Below are positions 33,809 through 43,777 of a stretch of 64,000 nucleotides of DNA, one piece after another. The stretch is taken from contig CADBDT010000009.1 in NCBI GenBank assembly GCA_902793465.1, positions 1 to 64,000 of the forward strand, written 5' to 3'. The DNA is from an uncultured Coriobacteriaceae bacterium (lineage in GTDB: Bacteria > Actinomycetota > Coriobacteriia > Coriobacteriales > Atopobiaceae). Numbering within the stretch: position 1 is the stretch's first letter; the number at the start of each line of letters is the position of its first letter. A program made the translations under genes and the position numbers. The notes beneath the pieces are model-generated. The model made no database searches and was not told where the DNA came from. It worked only from the letters and a program-made list of their open reading frames with translations.

Positions 33809-35220
33809 ACAAGAACGCAAGCGATGCGGCCCGTGCGGCTGCTTGGCTCGTGGCGCATGCTACGGCGGCCAAGACCATAGAGGCCACGGATGGCGTGTGG
33901 GCATACAACAGCATGCTCGAGGCCGTGGGCGCATTTGGTCCGGCGTGTCCTAAAGTTGACGCCAGCGAGTTTGATCTCGACTCGGCGCTTGCCGCACTTG
34001 CCGAGCAGGCGGTGCAAAACGGCGTGGTAGAGGACTCGGCAACGGGACGCGATCGTGCGGCCATGCGTGTGGCCGGCTGCATAACGCCACGCCCCTCGGA
34101 GGTTGCCGCACGCTTTGAGGCCCTAAAGGCTGCCGACGGGCCAGAGGCGGCTACCGACTGGTTCTACAAGCTTTGCTGCAACGTAAACTATGTGCGCGAG
34201 TCGGCCATTGCGCGCAACGTGGAGTGGACAACTCCCACGCGCTGGGGCGACCTGGAGATAACCATAAACAAGTCCAAGCCCGAAAAGGATCCGCGCGACA
34301 TTGCTGCCGCAGGTGCGGCGCCCGCTGGCGAGGCGTATCCGGCGTGCCAGTTGTGCGTGCAAAACGAGGGCTACTCGGGTAGGCCCGCGGCATTGGGTGG
34401 GGGACATCCCGCGCGTCAGAACCTGCGCATTGTTCCCCTCGAGCTTGGCGGCGAGCGTTGGGGCTTCCAGTACAGCCCCTATGCGTACTTTAACGAGCAC
34501 TGCATTGCCATGAGCACCGAGCACCGTCCCATGCACATAGACCGCGCTGCGTTCTCGTGCCTTTTGGACTTCGTAGACAAGTTCCCCCATTACTTTATTG
34601 GCTCCAATGCGGACCTGCCCATAGTGGGTGGCTCCATTTTGAGCCACGACCACTTCCAAGGCGGGCGGCACGAGTTCCCCATGGATCGCGCGGCAGAACT
34701 CGACGCGTTTGTTATGGACAACTTCCCAGAGGTGCAGTGCTTCGTGCTGGAGTGGCCGCTTTCGGTAATCCGACTTCGCTCAAACAGTCGCGACGCTCTT
34801 TTGGATGCAGCCGAGCATGTGCTGCTGAGCTGGCGCGATTGGGACGACCCTAATGTGGGCGTTATAAGCCACGACCCAGATGGAACACGCCACAATACGG
34901 TTTCTCCCATATGTCGCAGGCGCGGCGAGGCGTACGAGATGGACCTTGCGCTGCGCTGCAACATAACAACCGACGAGCACCCGCTGGGCGTGTTTCATCC
35001 CCACGAGGACAAGTGGCACGTAAAGAAGGAGAACATCGGACTTATAGAGGTAATGGGTCTGGCAATCCTGCCGCCTCGTCTGGAGGGCGAGATGGAAGCC
35101 GGCCGACTTTCTCGCAAGGAGATAGGGCGCGTGTTCGGAGCCGTGCTGGAAGACGCGGGGGTCTTTAAGTGGGACGACTCCGGACGTGCGGCCCAGGCTC
35201 GCTTTGTTGCCGCGCTGTAG
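33799..35220 (+). CDS. galT: UDP-glucose--hexose-1-phosphate uridylyltransferase (GalT family 2)
   Basis: 473 aa, the length of the Gram-positive type (family 2) GalT rather than the roughly 350-aa HIT-type GalT1. Visible: WFYKLCCNVNYVRESAIARN, CQLCVQNEGYSGRPA, and the HIT-related catalytic stretch GGSILSHDHFQGGRHEFPM. LALRCNITTDEHPLGVFHPH lies near the C-terminus. It converts galactose-1-phosphate and UDP-glucose to glucose-1-phosphate and UDP-galactose. The start lies inside galK's last codons. A palindrome follows the stop. Confidence 0.95.
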   Translation: MAVNKNASDAARAAAWLVAHATAAKTIEATDGVWAYNSMLEAVGAFGPACPKVDASEFDLDSALAALAEQAVQNGVVEDSATGRDRAAMRVAGCITPRPSEVAARFEALKAADGPEAATDWFYKLCCNVNYVRESAIARNVEWTTPTRWGDLEITINKSKPEKDPRDIAAAGAAPAGEAYPACQLCVQNEGYSGRPAALGGGHPARQNLRIVPLELGGERWGFQYSPYAYFNEHCIAMSTEHRPMHIDRAAFSCLLDFVDKFPHYFIGSNADLPIVGGSILSHDHFQGGRHEFPMDRAAELDAFVMDNFPEVQCFVLEWPLSVIRLRSNSRDALLDAAEHVLLSWRDWDDPNVGVISHDPDGTRHNTVSPICRRRGEAYEMDLALRCNITTDEHPLGVFHPHEDKWHVKKENIGLIEVMGLAILPPRLEGEMEAGRLSRKEIGRVFGAVLEDAGVFKWDDSGRAAQARFVAAL

Positions 35221-35226
35221 GGGAGT

Positions 35227-35340
35227 GGGGGTGCCGCTAGAGGATACTCCCCATCGGGTACATCGCGAGTTGCCCATTTCGTTATGGGTGGGCTATCCGC
35301 GATGTACCCGTGGGGGAGTATCCTCTAGCGGCACCCTCCC
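35227..35340. repeat. GTACAT palindrome 7 (family A)
   Basis: Arms GGGTGCCGCTAGAGGATACT.../...TATCCTCTAGCGGCACCC and inner CGGGTACATCGCG/CGCGATGTACCC, beginning about 7 bp after the galT stop. Confidence 0.9.
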
Positions 35341-35437
35341 GTTCCGTCACTCGGCGCCATTTGGGCGTTCTGGTCGCATGCGCGTGTGTTCTGTAGCATA
35401 ATCGACTGCGTATGCATTTACGCAAAGGAGAATGGCC

Positions 35438-36868
35438 ATGGATGGCGCACAGCGACAAATAATGCGAACGCTGCTAAGCACGCACGACCAGCGAAGCGCA
35501 AAGCAGAGCAAGAAGTACGGCAAGTCGCTGCGCAAGGCAATTTCGCGCGATACCTTTGCCGCGTGGCAGCCTCCCATGGGCAGGCCCGAGGCAAACGACC
35601 TCTTGTTTGGCCAAGACAAGGCGTATTCCAAGGCGCTCGTGTCTGTGCGCCACGAGCGCATGTCGGAGTCGGCGTTCTCGTTCTTTAGGGGATCTGCCCT
35701 CGTTATGGCGTCGGACCTATCGTCGCTTCCCACTACTGGCATAGAGGTGCAAACGTGCGGCAATGCGCACGTGCTCAACTTTGGGGTCTTTCGCACGGCA
35801 CAGGGTCGCATGGTGTTTGACGTTAGGGACTTTGACGAAACGTGCCGCGGCCCGTGGGAGTGGGACTTGGCGCGTCTTGCCGCAAGCATAGAGATTCTTG
35901 GACGAGACCGTGGGTTTGAAGAAGAGCAGCGAAGCAAGGCGGTTCTTGCTGCTGTAAGGGCTTATCGCGAGGCAATGCGCGACTTTGCTTCCATGGGAAA
36001 CACGAGCATGTGGCACGCACGCATAGACGCCAAGCGTATTGCAAAAAGCATTGCGCCAAAGGATGCCACAAACAAGCAGGGCCGCTCCAAGAAGGGGCAT
36101 AAGACGCGCGAAGAACGGCGCGCCCAAGGCATTGCTCGCGAGTACACGCGCATGGACGGAACGAGGCTGGAGGCTGCAAACAGACCGCCCTACATTGTGC
36201 CGCTGCGCGACCTTACGGAAGACAAGGCCGTGGCAAGGTCGGAGGACATGGACATGGCCAAGGTTGTGTCGCTCGTGCTCCGCAAGTATCGAAGCACGCT
36301 CACCTTGGACCAGGCGCGTCTCCTAGACATGTATCGAGGCGTAGACATTGCCCGCAAGGTAATTGGCGTGGGCGGCGTGGGCCTGCGCGCGTGGCTGGTG
36401 GTCCTGCAAGGCGCCCGTGCCAACGAATCGCTTGTGCTGCAGGTGCGTGAGGCTACGGACTCGGTTATGGAGCGCTTTGTGGGAAAGGCGCCGCAAAAGA
36501 ACCATGGCCAGCGAGTGGCCGAGGGCCAGCGCGCCATGCAGGCGGCGGACGACCTTCTTTTGGGCTGGACGCGCATTAAGCATCCCGGCGGAAACACGCG
36601 CGACTATTACGTGCGCCAGCTTTGGGACAGGCAGGTGTCTGTGGATTCGGAGAACATGCGACCCAAGGAGCTTGCTCGACTCGCCTGGGCCTGCGGGTGG
36701 ACGCTTGCCCACGCTCACGCACGCACAGGCGACCGGTTTGCCATTGCCTCCTATTTGGGAGGAAGCGACGTCTTTGACAAGGCGGTCTTGTCGTTCGCAC
36801 AGCTCTACGCTTGGCAGAACCAGCGGGATTACGAGAAGTTCTGCGGCGCGCTGGACGGTGTGAGCTAA
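35438..36868 (+). CDS. DUF2252 family protein
   Basis: 476 aa, typical for DUF2252. Visible: RMSESAFSFFRGSALVMASDL, CGNAHVLNFGVFRTAQG, VFDVRDFDETCRGPWEWDL, RLAASIEILGRDRGF, and near the end AHAHARTGDRFAIASYLGG. The DxDE...W-x-WD-L-x-R-L-AAS pattern resembles aminoglycoside-phosphotransferase/kinase-like folds, so nucleotide binding is possible, but no reaction is established. AAAGGAG precedes ATG 35438; the ATG 6 bp earlier would be too close to it. Confidence 0.85.
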   Translation: MDGAQRQIMRTLLSTHDQRSAKQSKKYGKSLRKAISRDTFAAWQPPMGRPEANDLLFGQDKAYSKALVSVRHERMSESAFSFFRGSALVMASDLSSLPTTGIEVQTCGNAHVLNFGVFRTAQGRMVFDVRDFDETCRGPWEWDLARLAASIEILGRDRGFEEEQRSKAVLAAVRAYREAMRDFASMGNTSMWHARIDAKRIAKSIAPKDATNKQGRSKKGHKTREERRAQGIAREYTRMDGTRLEAANRPPYIVPLRDLTEDKAVARSEDMDMAKVVSLVLRKYRSTLTLDQARLLDMYRGVDIARKVIGVGGVGLRAWLVVLQGARANESLVLQVREATDSVMERFVGKAPQKNHGQRVAEGQRAMQAADDLLLGWTRIKHPGGNTRDYYVRQLWDRQVSVDSENMRPKELARLAWACGWTLAHAHARTGDRFAIASYLGGSDVFDKAVLSFAQLYAWQNQRDYEKFCGALDGVS

Positions 36869-36932
36869 CGCGGGGCGCAGCCGCCTTGCTGCTATTGTTG
36901 GGAAAAACGGGAGACCCGAAGGGAGCTCGGCC

Positions 36933-38033
36933 ATGAACCTCTTTATGCCAACGCGCCTTTTTACCGGCGACGAATGCATATCCAAAAATCGGGACGCACT
37001 TGAGGCCTTGGGCACAAGCTGCGTTGTAGTTACCCAAAAGGACGCAGGTCTTGCGAGTGGCGCGCTAAGCGACGTGGGCAAGGTGCTGGAGTCACTGGAT
37101 ATTAAGAGCTTCGTGTGGGACGGGGTTTCGGCAAATCCGCCCGTTGCGGACTGCGCCGAGGCGGGACGACTTGCGGCGCAGCAGCGCGTCTCGTTTGTGC
37201 TGGGCGTGGGTGGTGGCTCCTCCTTGGATGCGGCCAAGGCCGTGGCGGTGTTTGCGGCCAACCCCTTGCTTGACGAGGACGAGTTCTATGCAAAGAAGTG
37301 GACCAACGATCCGCTGCCCATTGCCTTGGTGGGCACCACGGCAGGTACGGGCAGCGAGGTTACCAAGGTATCGGTGCTCACCGATTCGGCCGCGCGCAAG
37401 CACAGCATTCACGACGACCGGCTGTATGCGGCTGTGTCGTTTGGCGACAGCCGCTACACGCATTCGTGTCCCGCGGGCGTAACGGCATCGTGCGGCGTGG
37501 ACGTGCTCGCGCATGCCATAGAGAGTTACTTTAGCAACAAGGCCGACGAGATTTCGCGCGCCTTTGCGGTTCGCGCCGTTAGGCTTGCGCTCGGCCCGCT
37601 TACGGAGGCGGCGGCTGGCAACGCGCTTGTGGACGAGGACCGCAGGCAGCTCTACGAGGCCTCAATCCTGGGTGGCCTTGCCATCAACACCACGGGAACG
37701 TGCTTCCCCCACAACGTGGGCTATTACCTTACAGAGAACTACGGCGTGCCGCACGGCTTTGCCTGCGCGGTCTTTTTGCCGCAGATGCTGCGCGTTGTGC
37801 AGGAGCACGACCCCGCATACGCGGAGGCGTTCTACTCCGAGGTCGGCGCAACTGCCGCGACGGTGGGGGAAGTCATTGTTTCCAGCCTTCCGTCCTACGA
37901 CATACGCATGACCGACCAAGAGATTGCGGCCGCGCTGCCCCGGTGGGAAAACAACGGTTCGGTAATGAACACGCGTGCAGACGTAACGACGGATGCCATC
38001 CGCAACATGCTGCACAACATGTTCGTAAAATAG
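36933..38033 (+). CDS. Iron-containing (group III) alcohol dehydrogenase
   Basis: 366 aa. NAD(P)-binding GVGGGSSLDAAKAVAVFAA (about 91-109), then GTTAGTGSEVTKVSVL. Metal ligands are expected in CGVDVLAHAIESYFS and VPHGFACAVFLPQM. It oxidises or reduces an alcohol/aldehyde pair with NAD(P); substrate unknown. ATG 36933 has AAGGGAG upstream. A small cupin gene starts 21 bp after its stop and probably shares the transcript. Confidence 0.93.
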   Translation: MNLFMPTRLFTGDECISKNRDALEALGTSCVVVTQKDAGLASGALSDVGKVLESLDIKSFVWDGVSANPPVADCAEAGRLAAQQRVSFVLGVGGGSSLDAAKAVAVFAANPLLDEDEFYAKKWTNDPLPIALVGTTAGTGSEVTKVSVLTDSAARKHSIHDDRLYAAVSFGDSRYTHSCPAGVTASCGVDVLAHAIESYFSNKADEISRAFAVRAVRLALGPLTEAAAGNALVDEDRRQLYEASILGGLAINTTGTCFPHNVGYYLTENYGVPHGFACAVFLPQMLRVVQEHDPAYAEAFYSEVGATAATVGEVIVSSLPSYDIRMTDQEIAAALPRWENNGSVMNTRADVTTDAIRNMLHNMFVK

Positions 38034-38054
38034 ACGCATAAGGAGAGGAAAACC

Positions 38055-38402
38055 ATGCTAAGGAAAAAAGAGAACCAGGTAGTTGAGCACAAGTGCATCC
38101 GCGACGGCATTGGCGAGGTGGAGATGCACAAGATTTGCGAGAGCGTGGACGAGCTGTACGGCAAGGGACGCCTGTTCAACCGCATGATAATTGCGCCGGG
38201 CAATAGCATTGGCGAGCACAAGCACGAGGGCGACAACGAGATCTTCTACTTCCTAAGCGGTACGGGCGAATACAACGACAACGGCACCAAGGTCCAGGTT
38301 GGCCCTGGCGACACCACCGTGTGCAACGACGGCGAGATGCACGGGCTGGTAAATACCGGCAACGTACCCCTGGAGTTTATTGCGCTCATTCTTTACTCGT
38401 AG
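38055..38402 (+). CDS. Small single-domain cupin protein
   Basis: 115 aa. Cupin motif 1 is GNSIGEHKHEGDNEIFYFLSGTG (about 49-71; two His, Glu), motif 2 is VGPGDTTVCNDGEMHGLVNTG (about 82-102; His). These are expected metal ligands. The reaction is unknown; such small cupins are often sugar- or polyol-related or regulatory. AAGGAGAGG precedes the ATG; it follows the alcohol dehydrogenase in a likely operon. Confidence 0.85.
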   Translation: MLRKKENQVVEHKCIRDGIGEVEMHKICESVDELYGKGRLFNRMIIAPGNSIGEHKHEGDNEIFYFLSGTGEYNDNGTKVQVGPGDTTVCNDGEMHGLVNTGNVPLEFIALILYS

Positions 38403-38428
38403 AGTGCAAAAGCCGAAATCTAACTGCG

Positions 38429-38508
38429 GGGGTGCCGCTTGGGGATACTCCCCCTGCGGTACACCGCTCGCGATGTACCGCAGGGGGAGTATCCCCAAGC
38501 GGCACCCC
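38429..38508. repeat. GTACAT palindrome 8
   Basis: A nearly perfect 39-bp inverted repeat (GGGGTGCCGCTTGGGGATAC...), 26 bp after the cupin stop. One centre base differs (GTACACCGC/GCGATGTAC). Confidence 0.9.
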
Positions 38509-38632
38509 ACCCCGACACGGTTTTCGGACGGCCTGCTGTGTTCTTGTCTGCCCTTCGAAGGCGGTGCCAGACGCAATTCATGGGCTTCTCACAAAAATCT
38601 AAGTGCCAAAAGTGAGATTTTTCTAAGTCTGG

Positions 38633-38661
38633 TTGTATAAACCCGCAAAGGTGGGTAGTAT
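38633..38661 (+). promoter_or_regulatory. Probable groES-groEL promoter
   Basis: TTGTAT (38633-38638) and TAGTAT (38656-38661) with a 17-nt spacer, about 86 nt upstream of groES. The spacer carries an inverted ACCC..GGGT. I see no CIRCE element (TTAGCACTC-N9-GAGTGCTAA) or HAIR element, so the heat-shock control site is not identified. Confidence 0.55.
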
Positions 38662-38746
38662 ACCTAGCGTTGGCTCTGAGGCGGGCAACGCAAAGGCCCG
38701 TCTCGCACATAAGGCGCCAAGGCGCCACAAGAGGAGGTAATGCAAT

Positions 38747-39037
38747 ATGACACTCAAGCCGCTGGGCGATCGCGTTCTCGTAAAGCCCGCCCCCAAAGAA
38801 GAGAAGACCGCAACCGGCCTGTACATCTCTTCGGGCGCGCAGGAGAAGCCGCAGCGTGGCGAGGTAATCGCTGTGGGAGCTGGCAAGCTTGACGACAACG
38901 GCAACCGCATGACAATGGACGTTAAGGTTGGCGACCAGGTGTTCTATGGCAAGTTTGGCGGCAACGAGGTTAAGGTGGACGGCGAGGACCTCCTCCTGCT
39001 CCGCGTTGACGACATCTACGCCGTTATTGAGGACTAG
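38747..39037 (+). CDS. groES: Co-chaperonin GroES
   Basis: 96 aa, the standard length. MTLKPLGDRVLVKPAPKEEK; the mobile loop is TATGLYISSGAQEKPQRGEV, followed by VGDQVFYGKFGGNEVKVDGE and ending DDIYAVIED. It caps the GroEL ring. GAGGAGG precedes the ATG; groEL begins 38 bp downstream. Confidence 0.97.
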   Translation: MTLKPLGDRVLVKPAPKEEKTATGLYISSGAQEKPQRGEVIAVGAGKLDDNGNRMTMDVKVGDQVFYGKFGGNEVKVDGEDLLLLRVDDIYAVIED

Positions 39038-39063
39038 TTTGGGTATTAAGACATTAGGTCTAA

Positions 39064-40719
<1,656 letters not shown>

Positions 40720-40757
40720 TCAACCTGTAGCGGGTCGGCCCCGCCCCCTCGTGCTTC

Positions 40758-41043
40758 CCGTGCTCAAACAGTCCTCGCATCGCTTCGCTCGCTGCGGAAC
40801 TGCGCGCGGGAAGTACGAGGGGGCGGGGCCGACCCGCTACGGCGGGGCTGATTCGACAGAGAGAAAATTTGTGAGGCCGGGCATAGCCCGGCCTCCTTGT
40901 ATTGGCCGTGCTCAAACAGTCCTCGCTTCGCTGCGGAACTGCGCGCGGGAAGTACGAGGGGGCGGGGCCTCTCCGTTACGGCGGGGCTGATTCGACAGAG
41001 AGAAAATTTGTGAGGCCGGGCATAGCCCGGCCTCTTTGTATAG
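40758..41043 (+). repeat. Tandem duplication of a roughly 140-bp unit carrying a terminator, after groEL
   Basis: Units 40758-40905 and 40906-41043 share CCGTGCTCAAACAGTCCTCG, then GCGGAACTGCGCGCGGGAAG, GTACGAGGGGGCGGGGCC, GGGGCTGATTCGACAGAGAG and AAAATTTGTGAGGCCGGGCA. Each contains the hairpin GAGGCCGGGC-ATA-GCCCGGCCTC (40873-40895 and 41012-41034), likely the groESL terminator, now present twice. A stretch at 40738-40757 is an inverted match to part of unit 1. Confidence 0.85.
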
Positions 41044-41100
41044 CAGCGCTTCGCGCTGGGTGGACGCGCGAACGCTTCGCTCCGCGCGAGGGTGGGGCGG

Positions 41101-41211
41101 GCCGTGCCGCAAGGGGATACTCCCCATCGGGTACATCGCGAACAAACCGTTTCATTGCAGGTCAGACTATCCGCGATGTACCCGTAGGGGAGTATCCCCT
41201 TGCGGCACGGC
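41101..41211. repeat. GTACAT palindrome 9 (family A)
   Basis: Arms GCCGTGCCGCAAGGGGATAC.../...GTATCCCCTTGCGGCACGGC with inner CGGGTACATCGCG/CGCGATGTACCC, between groEL and the convergent FIST-GGDEF gene. Confidence 0.9.
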
Positions 41212-41238
41212 GTTTTCGCAAAATCCCACTACAACGGG

Positions 41239-42933
41239 TTATGCAACCACTACTCGGTTGCGTCCTTCGTTTTTGGCGCGGTATAGGGCGTCGTCTACTG
41301 ATGTAAAGAGCGACGTTCTGTTGTCTGCGTTGGCTTCTGCTGCAGATACGGGGAGTACGCCCAGGCTTATGGTTACGTGGCCGGCCCCTATAAAGTCGTG
41401 CTGTTCCACCTTTTTGCGCAGGGTCTCGGCAACCTGGACGGCGTCTTGCGGTTCGGTGTGGGGGAGAAGCAGGAAGAATTCCTCACCGCCCCAGCGTCCC
41501 GCGGCCCCATCCATATAATTTGCAACAGCAGCTTTTAAAAGAAACGCAACGTCTCGCAACACGCTGTCTCCTACGCTGTGCCCAAAGGTGTCGTTTACGT
41601 GCTTAAAGTGGTCGATGTCTGTCATTATGAGCACGCTCGTATTGCCCAACTGTGCGGTCTTGTCCAATGCGTCGTGAATAAGCTGCTCAATCTTTCCGCG
41701 GTTATACAAGCCCGTAAGGACGTCTCGCTCGGCCATAACCGTAAGCCGCTGGTTTAGCACCATAAGATCGTTGTGCGCCTCCTGCAGTTCCCGCATTGTG
41801 GTGTTTACCAAGCTGGCCAGACGGCTCAACAAGGAGGCTTGTCCGCGTAGCAAGGTATTGTCCACATGCGGAACGTTGCCTGTGGATGTTGGCGCGTCGC
41901 CTTCGCGCATTGCAACGGAGAGCAGCGTAACATTGTGCTCCACCACCCCTCCGCTGCGCATATCGCGCATTACCTCGCCCCATGTATGGAATCCCGCGGT
42001 GCTTGCCAACTCGGCAAAGGGACTCATTTCCATGTCTACGAGGTCGCCCCAAAACTGCTTGCGCACAATGCACGAGAACATAAGGATAACTTGCGGACCA
42101 AAGCTGCTCAGTGCCTCAAGGCGTTTGTTTACAAGCTCCACGATGAGCGAGGGGTTGCCGTACGAGAGGTATACCTGCGTTTCCTCAGGTACATGCCCAT
42201 GCAGCACGAGCGCCCCGTCTTCGTCTATATGAATGGTGCTGCGCAAGTTCTTGTCACCCTCGTGGGTGGTCATAAGCGGAAACTCGTATCCCGCCAGAGC
42301 GTTGTCTATTTGTGTGCGATCGATTTGCAAAAAGCTCTCGTAGGCCTCGGACGCCGGGCGCTCGTTGAGCTCAATGAGTCGATTGCCCTCTGCCTTGGTA
42401 ACGGTAAGGGGCAGGCCCAGCGGATCCCAACCCACGAGCTTGTCCATGTTTACGTGGAGGTCTGCGCCGGCATAGGTTACCACGTACATGCTGTTTCGCA
42501 TTACGTCCTGGGTGTCAAACAAAAAGTATTGCGGCGAGTTGAGCTCGTGCCCTCCAGAATAGCCACCAAAAACCTGCACGTCTGGCCGGCACTGCGAAAG
42601 GTGCTCGTACAGCGCAAATGAGTTAACGGCGGTTCCAGGGAATAGAAGCTCGACTGCCTTGAGATCAGCAATCTGCAGCAGCTCGCTGCACAAGGCGTCG
42701 CCAATGTTGGTCTCGTTGTCCTTTACCTCGTCGTAGCGCAACACGTGGATGCTGGAAGATTCGGTCATAATCGCGCTCACAAGCACGCCTTTTGGCGTAA
42801 GTCGTCCTTCGCATATTTCTCCGGCCGACATCGTGCCTACAACCTGCGCATCTGGCATTTGGGAGCGCACGGTGCGGGCTACATCGATTGCGGGCGAGAC
42901 GTCCTTGAGGCCACAGAATATATGCACGAGCAA
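41239..42933 (-). CDS. FIST-domain sensor with GGDEF diguanylate cyclase
   Basis: 564 aa if started at TTG 42933. FIST-N (about 1-170: LVHIFCGLKDVSPAIDVART, GTMSAGEIC) and FIST-C (about 180-330: QIDRTQIDNALAGYEFPL, QVILMFSCIVRKQFWGD) form a small-molecule sensor. A short coiled linker leads to a GGDEF domain (about 400-560) with an intact signature GRWGGEEFFLLL and DIDHFKHVNDTFGHSVGD. It should make c-di-GMP. The 5' end is odd: the matching frame stays open upstream (IAREWQTGAYRC), but the only well-placed start, ATG 43028 with GGGGAG, is one base out of phase. The frame would join near 43005 if one base were missing there. Confidence 0.85.
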   Translation of the reverse strand: MLVHIFCGLKDVSPAIDVARTVRSQMPDAQVVGTMSAGEICEGRLTPKGVLVSAIMTESSSIHVLRYDEVKDNETNIGDALCSELLQIADLKAVELLFPGTAVNSFALYEHLSQCRPDVQVFGGYSGGHELNSPQYFLFDTQDVMRNSMYVVTYAGADLHVNMDKLVGWDPLGLPLTVTKAEGNRLIELNERPASEAYESFLQIDRTQIDNALAGYEFPLMTTHEGDKNLRSTIHIDEDGALVLHGHVPEETQVYLSYGNPSLIVELVNKRLEALSSFGPQVILMFSCIVRKQFWGDLVDMEMSPFAELASTAGFHTWGEVMRDMRSGGVVEHNVTLLSVAMREGDAPTSTGNVPHVDNTLLRGQASLLSRLASLVNTTMRELQEAHNDLMVLNQRLTVMAERDVLTGLYNRGKIEQLIHDALDKTAQLGNTSVLIMTDIDHFKHVNDTFGHSVGDSVLRDVAFLLKAAVANYMDGAAGRWGGEEFFLLLPHTEPQDAVQVAETLRKKVEQHDFIGAGHVTISLGVLPVSAAEANADNRTSLFTSVDDALYRAKNEGRNRVVVA

Positions 42934-43197
42934 GCACCTGTAGGCGCCCGTTTGCCATTCACGCGCAATGGGCTCCAGTTGCGCGCTAATGGCTGGTTTG
43001 ACTGCAGCTCAATAAGAACCTGTTTCATTGCCGTGTACTCCCCAATTGCCTTTCGCACCTAATATGATAGTTGTCATATTTTAATCTTCCTGCAAAGCAT
43101 GACGTAAGGCAAACGCCGCTCCGTTAGCGGTTTGGACATGTGGCAACGGGGGTATCCCCAGTCGGCACGGCTTTTGGCAGCCTGTCGCCACGCACCT

Positions 43198-43620
43198 CTA
43201 CGGAATAGATAGCATTTCCAGCGTAAGCCGGTCTGGCTCGCCGCCGTAGTACTTGTTCAGTACCGCTTGGAACACGGGGTCTGTGTTGCGGGCGCGAGAA
43301 AAAAGCGTCATGCACGAGCGCAGCTTAAGCGCATCGATTCCGCCCATTACGGCAACGGGGTCGCTTCCGTCGAGCTCGAGCAGTGCATGCGATATCTCTA
43401 TGAGCCTTGCGCGCAATGTCTTATCTGCCAGGTATGCCTCCGCCTCGCCCATGCCGTGGATGCCGTACCGTGCGCACATGGGACTGCGGCCTAGCCCTTG
43501 CAACTGCGGAAACACGTACCATATCCAATGCGAACGCTTCCTTCCTGCACGGATTTCTGCGAGCGCCGTCTGGTAGTCACGCTCCTGCGCCTGCGTAAAT
43601 CGCTGCAGATCGTATGCCAT
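43198..43620 (-). CDS. DUF1810 family protein
   Basis: 140 aa. DUF1810 signatures: LQRFTQAQERDYQTALAEIR, then AGRKRSHWIWYVFPQLQGLG, SPMCARYGIHGMGEAEAYLA and a conserved KLRSCMTLFS. The function is not established. ATG 43620 has GAGGGGG upstream. It is divergent from the 4Fe-4S gene at 43778. Confidence 0.88.
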   Translation of the reverse strand: MAYDLQRFTQAQERDYQTALAEIRAGRKRSHWIWYVFPQLQGLGRSPMCARYGIHGMGEAEAYLADKTLRARLIEISHALLELDGSDPVAVMGGIDALKLRSCMTLFSRARNTDPVFQAVLNKYYGGEPDRLTLEMLSIP

Positions 43621-43777
43621 GGCATACCCCCTCGTAACGTTTTGGCTTCTTGTCCTTAGAGTATAAGCGGGGTGGGCACGTGTGGGTCCACTTCGATTTA
43701 AGATGTCCCGGTGCGCCTTGCCCATAGCCTTCGCAAATACATGCGCTACAATGAACGACCAAGAAGAAGGAGGGGCT

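Noticed and set aside
38560-38746. CIRCE or HAIR element for groESL
   Set aside because: No TTAGCACTC-N9-GAGTGCTAA or CTTGAGT-N7-ACTCAAG match exists; the inverted ACCC/GGGT within the promoter spacer is too short to name.
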